DNA from: Flavobacteriales bacterium
Lineage (GTDB): Bacteria; Bacteroidota; Bacteroidia; Flavobacteriales_D; Parvicellaceae
Direction: 5' to 3'
Length of the DNA: 32,697 nucleotides
Assembly: GCA_018401455.1 (NCBI GenBank)
Contig: JAGYKU010000030.1
Coordinates: 1-32,697, forward strand
Part shown: piece after piece, positions 26,506-32,697 of the stretch
Position numbering within the stretch: the first letter of the stretch is position 1
How the letters are laid out: the number at the start of each line of letters is the position of its first letter
Notes under the pieces: generated by a model
Databases searched by the model: none
Told to the model about the DNA's origin: nothing
What the model saw: the letters and a program-made list of their open reading frames with translations, nothing else
Translations under genes and position numbers: made by a program

Positions 26506-26925
26506 TTATTCACCTCTGTAAGCAACAAAGTTATTTTCAGATTCATACAGTTTTACTTCATACAATTGCGCACCTAGTTCCATAATGTGTAATTCAAGAA
26601 TTTTCCATATTTCTAAAGTTAAATTTTCTGTACTCGCCAACTTATCTTTCATAAACGGAACGTCTAAATTGATGTTTTTGTGATCCAGCTGTTCAGTTAC
26701 AAATTCTTTGATAATGTCACTCACTTTTTTTAAATCTACACAATAACCTGTTTCAGGATTTGGTTCACCGCAAACTGTTACGAATAATTCGTAATTGTGT
26801 CCATGCCAGTTTTTGTTAGCACATTTTCCAAATACCATTTCATTTTTTTCATCACTCCAATTTGGATTACACATTTGGTGCGCAGCATTAAAACGTTCTC
26901 TTCTGGTTACATATACTTTGGGCAT
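26506..26925 (-). CDS. queD: 6-pyruvoyltetrahydropterin/6-carboxytetrahydropterin synthase family enzyme
   Basis: A 139-residue T-fold enzyme that acts on 7,8-dihydroneopterin triphosphate. The zinc ligands are visible: His16 (FNAAH), His41 and His43 (NWHGHNYELFVTV), with catalytic Cys35 in FGKCANKNWHGHN. Later motifs are the acidic GYCVDLKKVSDIIKE, DHKNINLDVPF, STENLTLEIW and the C-terminal Glu in VKLYESENNFV. QueD makes 6-carboxytetrahydropterin for queuosine; PTPS makes a pterin cofactor. The spacing between Cys and HGH and the short length fit QueD, but the two cannot be separated with certainty here. It is a lone gene between the zinc peptidase and MerR. Confidence 0.85.
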   Translation of the reverse strand: MPKVYVTRRERFNAAHQMCNPNWSDEKNEMVFGKCANKNWHGHNYELFVTVCGEPNPETGYCVDLKKVSDIIKEFVTEQLDHKNINLDVPFMKDKLASTENLTLEIWKILELHIMELGAQLYEVKLYESENNFVAYRGE

Positions 26926-27016
26926 GATACTAAACTTCTATTTTCTATGAATATTATTATTTTATAAAGATAACAAAAATGTTTGAAATAAGTTTTGAGA
27001 TTCAAAAAGAATTCAG

Positions 27017-27352
27017 TTATAAAGCGCTTTTTACTTCTAATAAAAAAGATTTTACTTTTTCAAGTTTTTCAACTATTTCTAGAGATTCAAAAGCATCTTC
27101 TTTATTGCCTTTGAGTTTGTCTTTGGCGCCTTGAAGAGTGAATCCCCTTTCTTTTACAAGATGATAAATCAATTGAAAGTTTTTTAAATCCTCTTGAGTA
27201 AACATCCTATTGCCCTTTTTATTTTTGTGAGGTTTGATAATGTCAAACTCTTTTTCCCAAAAACGAATTAATGAAGCATTTACATCAAAAAGTTTAGCAA
27301 CTTCTCCAATGGAAAAGTATAATTTAGATTTATTTAATTCTTCTAATACCAT
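27017..27352 (-). CDS. MerR-family transcriptional regulator
   Basis: A 111-residue regulator. The N-terminal winged helix-turn-helix is complete: YFSIGEVAKLFDVNASLIRFW (12-32), EKEFDIIKPHKNKKGNRMFTQ and EDLKNFQLIYHLVKERGFTL, then a dimerisation helix (about 90-111). No metal-binding cysteines or C-terminal effector domain are present, so this is the short type whose ligand is unknown. An element TAGTTTTG, which matches TAnnTTTG, lies about 33-40 bp upstream of the start (27385-27392 on the plus strand). No target operator was identified. Confidence 0.88.
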   Translation of the reverse strand: MVLEELNKSKLYFSIGEVAKLFDVNASLIRFWEKEFDIIKPHKNKKGNRMFTQEDLKNFQLIYHLVKERGFTLQGAKDKLKGNKEDAFESLEIVEKLEKVKSFLLEVKSAL

Positions 27353-27540
27353 CTAAGGTATAAAATTAGAAATTATTCTAAAGTCAAAACTACTGATTCA
27401 GTTAATTGTTTAACATTAAAATGTTTATTTGTGGTTTTGTTAAAAAACGTAATACGATTTGTCTTATGTTTTTTTTTTATAATTGAGGATAAATAAAACT
27501 TCGCTTACTTTAATAAATGTTTCATTTCAACTGTAAATAA

Positions 27541-27574
27541 AAAAAGCCATCAAAACTAATTTTGAAGGCTTTTT
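27541..27574. terminator. Terminator downstream of the transaldolase gene
   Basis: AAAAAGCCATCAAAA (27541-27555) pairs with TTTTGAAGGCTTTTT (27560-27574) with one mismatch and a CTAA loop; A and T tracts flank the GGC core, so it can act on both strands. It lies about 20 bp past the transaldolase stop at 27595 (minus strand). Confidence 0.85.
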
Positions 27575-27594
27575 TAATATAGTAAATTTATAAA

Positions 27595-28251
27595 CTATCC
27601 ATTTACTTTTTTGTGATCGGCTAAAAATTGAGCCAAACCAGAGTCGGTCAATGGATGTTTCATTAAAGCAAGAATAGCACTCAATGGACCTGTCATTACA
27701 TCTGCACCAATTTCTGCACATTCTATAATATGCATTGGATGTCTTACAGATGCTGCTAATATCTGTGTGTCAAATAAGTAATTGTCATAAATAGTTCTAA
27801 TTTGGTCTATCAAAGTCAAACCATTGGTAGAAATATCATCCAATCTACCTATAAAAGGTGAAACGTAAGTAGCACCTGCTTTTGCAGCAACTAAGGCTTG
27901 TCCAGCTGAAAAAATTAATGTGCAATTCGTTCTAATCCCTTTATCTGAAAAATATTTAATAGCCTTTATACCTTCTTTGGTCATAGGGATTTTCACTACA
28001 ATATTTTCGTGCAACTTAGCCAATTTCTCACCTTCTTTGACCATTCCTTTAAAGTCTGTTGCGATAACTTCAGCACTTACGTCACCATCTACAATATTGC
28101 AAATGTCAACATAGTGTTTAAGGATTTTTTTCTCTCCTTTAATTCCTTCTTTAGCCATTAAGGAAGGGTTGGTAGTAACGCCATCCAAAATTCCAAGGTC
28201 TTGAGCTTCTTTAATTTGCTCTAAATTTGCTGTATCAATAAAAAATTTCAT
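27595..28251 (-). CDS. tal: Transaldolase (short TalC/FSA-type)
   Basis: A 218-residue enzyme that moves the dihydroxyacetone unit of fructose 6-phosphate in the pentose phosphate pathway. It matches the short transaldolase/FSA family: [28 protein letters not shown], the Schiff-base Lys87 in [38 protein letters not shown] and the terminal [15 protein letters not shown]. Residues that separate transaldolase from fructose-6-phosphate aldolase favour transaldolase: Glu61 in VSAEVIATD where E. coli FSA has Gln59, and Phe133 where FSA has Tyr131. It is monocistronic, with a terminator at 27541-27574 and a promoter element just upstream. Confidence 0.92.
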   Translation of the reverse strand: MKFFIDTANLEQIKEAQDLGILDGVTTNPSLMAKEGIKGEKKILKHYVDICNIVDGDVSAEVIATDFKGMVKEGEKLAKLHENIVVKIPMTKEGIKAIKYFSDKGIRTNCTLIFSAGQALVAAKAGATYVSPFIGRLDDISTNGLTLIDQIRTIYDNYLFDTQILAASVRHPMHIIECAEIGADVMTGPLSAILALMKHPLTDSGLAQFLADHKKVNG

Positions 28252-28274
28252 AGTTATTTATCTTTATTTTTTGA

Positions 28275-28282
28275 CAAAGTTA
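28275..28282 (-). promoter_or_regulatory. -7 element of the transaldolase promoter
   Basis: Read on the minus strand, TAACTTTG is an exact match to the Bacteroidota -7 consensus TAnnTTTG. It stands 24 bp upstream of the ATG at 28251, giving a leader of roughly 15-20 bases. A TTG lies only 8 bp upstream, so the -33 element is not clear. Confidence 0.55.
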
Positions 28283-28351
28283 GTATTACTCAACATACTT
28301 TTATGAATTTACTATTAAGATTTGATATACTTTTTCCACAAAACATATTAT

Positions 28352-28945
28352 AATGTAACAATTTACCAATACTTTCAATGTACCAATTTTCGTTTGTCGT
28401 AACATCCGTTTGTAGTAACATCGTTTTTCGTGATATCGTATGTCGTATAATCGTATGTCGTCATAACCATTCAACCAATTAACAAATCAACCAACCAACC
28501 AATTTTCAAATTTTCAAATTGACACATTATCAAATTATCGTTAAGTCGTAACATCGTTTGTCGTAACATCGTTTTTCGTTAAGTCGTTTCACGTTGATTA
28601 GTTATTTGGTTTTTTTGTCCAATGTCTTATGTACAACGTCTTACGTACAATGTACTATCTACAAAGTCACATTTTCAAAGCCCCATAAAAAATCTAAAGT
28701 CTTTTTCAATGTAACAATGTACTAATATTTTCAATGTACCAATTTTCGTTTGTCGTAACATCGTTTGTCGTGCTATCGTATGTCGTAAAATCGTATGTCG
28801 TATAATCGTATGTCGTCATAACAATTCAACCAATTAACAAATCAACCAACCAACCAATTTTCAAATTTTCAAATTGACAAATTATCAAATTATCGTTAAG
28901 TCGTAACATCGTTTGTCGTAACATCGTTTGTCGTTAAGTTGTTTC
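28352..28945 (+). repeat. Duplicated 239-bp block containing 15-bp tandem units
   Basis: Copies at 28352-28590 and 28708-28945 are direct repeats, offset 356 bp, differing at only about 15 positions by eye. Each has five units of 15 bp related to GTTTGTCGTAACATC (28392-28467 with one extra C; 28748-28822 exactly), then an AACC-rich part (CAACCAACCAACC, TTTTCAAATTTTCAAATTG), then three or four more 15-bp units. The two copies are separated by 117 bp that hold a different 14-bp repeat. Confidence 0.85.
28623..28664 (+). repeat. Three 14-bp tandem units
   Basis: TGTCTTATGTACAA, CGTCTTACGTACAA and TGTACTATCTACAA follow one another without gaps. They lie between the two 239-bp copies. Confidence 0.75.
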
Positions 28946-28997
28946 TAAAATGTAGTAGTGATTTCCTAATTACATCACCCATCTCACATCTTTCCTA

Positions 28998-29121
28998 TTT
29001 CATCTTTCCTATTTCCTATTTCATCTTTCCTATTTCCTATTTCATCTTTCCTATTTCAGATTTCATCTTTCCCATTTCAGATTTCATCTTTCCCATTTCA
29101 GATTTCATCTTTCCTATTTTC
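28998..29121 (+). repeat. 21-bp tandem repeat, nearly six units
   Basis: Units start at 28998, 29019, 29040, 29061, 29082 and 29103 (last one partial). The base form is TTTCATCTTTCCTATTTCCT plus A in the first two units; later units end in TTTCAGA and some have CCC in place of CCT. The repeat lies 110 bp before the T9SS-type gene at 29231. Confidence 0.9.
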
Positions 29122-29230
29122 AAAACTACCTTTCTGCTGTTTGTCGTGATTATTAATTTATTTATCATAGAAATCTTGTATATTCAAAGAAAGAATTTAA
29201 TTTTGCGCTAAGTTTTAAAGAACCCCAATA

Positions 29231-32200
29231 TTGAAAAAATATTTACTTATAATAATTGTAATACTAAACTGTTGTTCTTCAAGAGTTATGGCTCAAGTTG
29301 ACACAGTCTTTTGGTTTGCTGCGCCCAATGTTTCAACTTCTTTAGGAGATAATCCTATATATTTAAGATTCTTAACTCACGATACTCCGTCTACGGTTAT
29401 TGTTTCACAACCTGCAAATGGAGGGTTTACCCCCATTGTCTTATCAATTCCAGCCAATGAAGTGGATAGTATTGATTTATCATCTTTTATAACAGATATA
29501 GAAAGTCCTGCCGCAAATCTTGCTTCAAATAACGGGTTGAAAATTACATCCACAAGTGCTATTAATGCCTATTACGAAGTAAGGTCTAATGGAAATAGAG
29601 AAGTTTTTTCTTTAAAAGGAACAAAAGGGATTGGTGAGAATTTTTATACTCCTTTTCAAAAATCTTGGAATTCTGGAGCGACAACTCCTTCCTCTTTTTC
29701 TTCCATAGATATTGTTGCAACTGAAGATAATACCTCTGTATTGATTACGCCCAGAGCCAATGTTGTTGGTGGAAATGCTAATACAACATATTCGGTTGTT
29801 TTGAATGAAGGACAAACTTACAGCGCAAGAGATACAGATGGTTTGGCTTCAACTAGTCTATCAGGGTCTATCGTTGCTTCCAATAAACCAGTTGCCGTAA
29901 CAGTTCATGAAGGTGGAATTTCTAATAATGGTTGCTTGAGTACATTGGGAGATCAAATTACAACAACATCATTTGCAGGAAATAGATTTGTCATCAGAAA
30001 ATCAACAGTTACTGATGAGAAAGTTTATATTCTTGCTACACAAAATGCAACAAATATTACCATTACAAATTCAAGTGCATCAAGTACTTTAATTAATTGG
30101 AGTGAAACATACGAATACACACTTACAGAAGATGTAAATTATATTTCTACTTCAAAACCAGTATATGTGCTCCACGTTTCAGGAAATGGTTGTAGTATGG
30201 GAATGGCTCAAGTGCCTAACTTATTTTGTGCAGGAACTTACAATTCATATTTTACAAGATCAGCCAGTGATTCTTTGGGAGTAATTCTATATACAAGAAC
30301 AGGTTTTGAATCTATGTTTGATTTGAATGGAAATACAACAATAATTGATGCTTCTGATTTTCAAACGGTTCCCGGTACTAATGGAGAATTTCAAGTAGGG
30401 GTGTTTTATTTCAATACAACAGATGTTCCTGTAAATTCATATAATGTTATTACTAATTCTGGGGATGTTTTTGGAATGGGAATTATTTCTGGATCAAGTG
30501 GCAATGGAAGTAGTTATGCTTATCATTCTGAATTTAATTCTTTTCCTTTTGTTGATGCTGGTTTGGATGATACGATTTGTGCCAATGCCGATTTACCGTT
30601 AAGTGGTTTTGTAGGTGGAGGTTCTGTGACAGGAACTTGGAGTGGAACAGGTTTTGGAAGTTTTCAAAATGCAATCACGGATTTAAATAATGTTTATATT
30701 CCAAGTCCTTTGGATACAATAATTAGTCCTATTAAATTAATACTAACTTCAACAGGACCTTGTCCAGTTCGAAGAGATACTATTGTTCTAGAAGTTACAC
30801 CAGCACCTATTGTAAATGCAAATGCAAATCAAACAGTTTGTGCAAATAATGCCAATGTAAATTTGAACGGTAATATTTCTGGAGGTGCTTCAAAAGGAAA
30901 ATGGTCAACTCTTGGTTCTGGAGTTTTCTTACCTAATGACAGTACACTGAATGCTGTTTATGTGCCTTCACCTGCTGATACAGTGGCAGGAATGATTAGT
31001 TTAGTGCTGACTTCAACAGATGCCGGGGAATGTGCTAATGAATCAGATACTATGACGGTTACGATTACTTTTGCCCCAATTGTAGATGCTGGTGCTGATA
31101 CGATTTCGGTTTGTAAAAACAACAATGTGGTAAGTTTGAGCGGTACAGTTTCTGGTTCTTCCTCTACAGGAAGATGGGTAACTTCTGGTAACGGGATTTT
31201 TTCTCCAAACAATTTAGATTTAAATGCTACTTACCAACCAAGTATTCAAGATATCAATGCCAATCAAATTTTTATCATTTTGGAGAGTACCAATAATGGA
31301 AATTGTTCAAAAGCTATTGATAGTATTCTGATTCAATTCACGGATGCACCAGTTGTGGATGCAGGAGCTAATATTACAGCTTGTACAAACGTTCCTTTTG
31401 TTGATTTATCAGGTTTGGTTTCAGGACCTACTTCAACAGGTATTTGGAGTGGAGGAACTGGAATTTATGATGTTTCGGATACTGATTTGAATGCGCAATA
31501 TACACCTTCTGCAACTGAAATTTCTAATGGAAGTTTAATCTTAACTTTGACTTCAACAAATAACGTAGGTTGTAATGCTGTAAATGATAATGTTCAAATT
31601 AGTTTTGTTGCACCTCCTTTAGCCAATTTCAATGCAAACAATGTTTGTTTGGAAGAAACCACATCATTTGTAGATTTTTCACTTCCAGGTTTTGGTGCTA
31701 TCAGCACTTGGGAATGGGATTTTGATAATGGTATGACTTCTTCAAATCAAAGTAACAACAATGTTGACTATACAACTGCTGGAATTTATAATGTATCTTT
31801 AATTGTGACAACGAACTTAGGTTGTTCTGACACTATCGTAAAGCCAGTTCAAGTGTATGAATTACCAAATGCTGATTTTGATTATGCATTAAATTGTACT
31901 GGAACACAGTTGATCATAGATTTCACAGATGCATCTAATGTTTCTTCAGATGTAATTAACAATTGGTTTTACGATTTTGGTGGACAAGGTTCTCAAGCTA
32001 CTCAAAATCCTTCTCAACTTTTTGTTGGAAGTGGAAATTTTGTAATAACGCAAGTTGTAACAACGGTAAATGGTTGTATTGATTCAATAGTTCAAATTGT
32101 AAATGTTCCACCTAGACCAGATGCTGGATTCTTTTATAGTACGAGTAATGGATTAAATATCGGAGCAACATTTGAATTTATTGATACATCTTATAATAGT

Positions 32201-32653
32201 GTAGATTATTTTTGGGAATTAGGTGATGGAACAACATCTTCGGTTCAAAATCCTGTAAATGTTTATTTTGAAAATGGTATTTATCCAATTACTCAATATG
32301 TTACTAATTCAATTGGTTGTTCAGATAGTGCTACCATATTAATAAGTATAAATACTGTAACTACAGAAATTCAGACTTTAATTCCTAATGCAATTTCACC
32401 AAATGGAGATGGCAAAAATGATGTATGGAAATTAGAATTTATAAATCTTTTATATCCAGATGCAACAGTAGCAATCTTCAATAGATGGGGACAAGAAGTT
32501 TTTTATTCTACAGGATATGAATTCCCTTGGAATGGAACTTATAAAGGTGAAAGAGTATCTGATGGTACCTACTTTTATGTAATAGATTTAAAAGATGGAA
32601 TTTCAGAGCCATTTAGAGGCTCACTTTTGGTATTAAAAAACAATGATGATTAG
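29231..32653 (+). CDS. T9SS-exported surface protein: IgGFc-binding-like, Ig/PKD repeats, type B sorting domain
   Basis: A 1140-residue protein. The start is TTG at 29231 because an in-frame TAA lies 15 bp upstream and no ATG fits; the signal peptide covers about 1-21 (to VMA-Q). The N-terminal region (about 30-330) resembles the IgGFc-binding domain (GIGENFYTPFQKSW, NKPVAVTVHEGG, KPVYVLHVSGNGCSMGMAQV). From about 440 come four Ig-like repeats of about 90 residues (VDAG..D..VC, LSG.VSG, G.W...G.G.F, Y.PS). Three PKD domains follow (about 797-1045; WEWDFDNG, FYDFGGQG, WELGDGTTS). The C-terminus (about 1048-1140) is the gliding-associated type B sorting domain: IPNAISPNGDGKNDVW, FNRWGQEVF, DGTYFYVI. 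It is exported across the outer membrane by T9SS; its binding partner is unknown. A probable PorP/SprF gene overlaps its end. Confidence 0.9.
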   Translation: MKKYLLIIIVILNCCSSRVMAQVDTVFWFAAPNVSTSLGDNPIYLRFLTHDTPSTVIVSQPANGGFTPIVLSIPANEVDSIDLSSFITDIESPAANLASNNGLKITSTSAINAYYEVRSNGNREVFSLKGTKGIGENFYTPFQKSWNSGATTPSSFSSIDIVATEDNTSVLITPRANVVGGNANTTYSVVLNEGQTYSARDTDGLASTSLSGSIVASNKPVAVTVHEGGISNNGCLSTLGDQITTTSFAGNRFVIRKSTVTDEKVYILATQNATNITITNSSASSTLINWSETYEYTLTEDVNYISTSKPVYVLHVSGNGCSMGMAQVPNLFCAGTYNSYFTRSASDSLGVILYTRTGFESMFDLNGNTTIIDASDFQTVPGTNGEFQVGVFYFNTTDVPVNSYNVITNSGDVFGMGIISGSSGNGSSYAYHSEFNSFPFVDAGLDDTICANADLPLSGFVGGGSVTGTWSGTGFGSFQNAITDLNNVYIPSPLDTIISPIKLILTSTGPCPVRRDTIVLEVTPAPIVNANANQTVCANNANVNLNGNISGGASKGKWSTLGSGVFLPNDSTLNAVYVPSPADTVAGMISLVLTSTDAGECANESDTMTVTITFAPIVDAGADTISVCKNNNVVSLSGTVSGSSSTGRWVTSGNGIFSPNNLDLNATYQPSIQDINANQIFIILESTNNGNCSKAIDSILIQFTDAPVVDAGANITACTNVPFVDLSGLVSGPTSTGIWSGGTGIYDVSDTDLNAQYTPSATEISNGSLILTLTSTNNVGCNAVNDNVQISFVAPPLANFNANNVCLEETTSFVDFSLPGFGAISTWEWDFDNGMTSSNQSNNNVDYTTAGIYNVSLIVTTNLGCSDTIVKPVQVYELPNADFDYALNCTGTQLIIDFTDASNVSSDVINNWFYDFGGQGSQATQNPSQLFVGSGNFVITQVVTTVNGCIDSIVQIVNVPPRPDAGFFYSTSNGLNIGATFEFIDTSYNSVDYFWELGDGTTSSVQNPVNVYFENGIYPITQYVTNSIGCSDSATILISINTVTTEIQTLIPNAISPNGDGKNDVWKLEFINLLYPDATVAIFNRWGQEVFYSTGYEFPWNGTYKGERVSDGTYFYVIDLKDGISEPFRGSLLVLKNNDD

Positions 32654-32697
32654 AAAACACTACATATTACTTATGTTTATATTGGGCATGATTTCTA
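32643..32697 (+). CDS. 5' end of next gene, probably PorP/SprF-family membrane protein (cut by window)
   Basis: ATG ATG at 32643-32648 overlaps the end of the preceding gene by 11 bp and opens a frame (MMIRKHYILLMFILGMIS) that looks like a signal peptide and reaches the window edge. Genes for type B sorting-domain proteins are very often followed by PorP/SprF outer-membrane protein genes, and this start fits, but only 18 residues are visible, so the family call rests on context alone. Confidence 0.5.
   Translation, partial: MMIRKHYILLMFILGMIS

Larger units (their letters stand above)
28252..29230. other. Repeat-packed divergent intergenic region
   Basis: Nearly 1 kb between transaldolase and the T9SS-type protein, with no credible gene. 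It is a mosaic of unrelated short tandem repeats: a duplicated 239-bp block (28352-28590 and 28708-28945), 14-bp units at 28623-28664, and 21-bp units at 28998-29121. The plus-strand ORF over 28939-29211 is open only because 21 is a multiple of 3. The last 100 bp before 29231 are AT-rich and likely contain the promoter of the downstream gene. Confidence 0.6.

Noticed and set aside
28352..28945. CRISPR array
   Set aside because: Units are 15 bp, directly adjacent with no unique spacers of constant length, and no cas gene is in the window.
28939..29211. 90-residue plus-strand ORF as a real membrane peptide gene
   Set aside because: Most of it is translation of the 21-bp repeat, with no matching family and no evident start signal; treated as fortuitous.

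Overview
The window looks like a low-GC Bacteroidota chromosome segment, most likely from the order Flavobacteriales. The evidence is a gliding-motility-type C-terminal sorting domain (T9SS type B), very large modular secreted proteins, a TPR/HisKA_2 histidine kinase paired with a LytTR regulator, DUF2141-type exported proteins, the near absence of Shine-Dalgarno sites and one good TAnnTTTG -7 element. I see no rRNA, tRNA, insertion sequence, phage gene or CRISPR array. The order-level placement is an inference from gene families.

Layout. (1) 1-4178, minus: a giant repeat-rich secreted adhesin that runs off the left edge, preceded by a small exported protein. (2) 4659-8045, minus: two exported hypotheticals (DUF6992-like and DUF2141), then a tight run of SRPBCC protein, 3-oxoadipyl-CoA-type thiolase and a YdeI/DUF1801-like protein. 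(3) 8156-12165, minus: a patatin-POTRA-barrel outer-membrane protein broken by a cluster of indels, and an L,D-transpeptidase. (4) 12166-14417: a degenerate zone with low-complexity intergenic DNA and two decayed genes for exported proteins, which I reconstructed across frames. (5) 14418-15477, minus: TruC-type pseudouridine synthase and an S4 RNA-binding protein. (6) 15556-23922, plus: a secreted penicillin-acylase-family hydrolase, a sensor kinase, a LytTR regulator, then a probable operon of three exported proteins ended by a 12-bp-stem hairpin. (7) 24001-24774, plus: a membrane protein gene split in a T7 run, and a small hypothetical. (8) 24798-28251, minus: FabD, a YugP-type zinc peptidase, a QueD/PTPS-like enzyme, a MerR-family regulator and a transaldolase. 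(9) 28252-29230: a repeat-packed intergenic region (duplicated 239-bp block with 15-bp units, 14-bp units, 21-bp units). (10) 29231 to the end, plus: an IgGFc-binding/Ig-like/PKD protein with a T9SS type B sorting domain, and the first codons of the next gene, probably PorP/SprF.

How it fits together. Much of the window encodes the cell surface: two large T9SS-type proteins at the ends, an outer-membrane patatin, a peptidoglycan cross-linker and a sensor/regulator pair next to an exported-protein operon. The rest is housekeeping (fatty acid synthesis, pterin/queuosine, transaldolase, RNA modification). I do not find a clearly new defence or biosynthetic system. The most unusual material is the intergenic repeat DNA, the gene decay around 13-14.3 kb, and the unstudied three-gene exported operon beside the two-component system.
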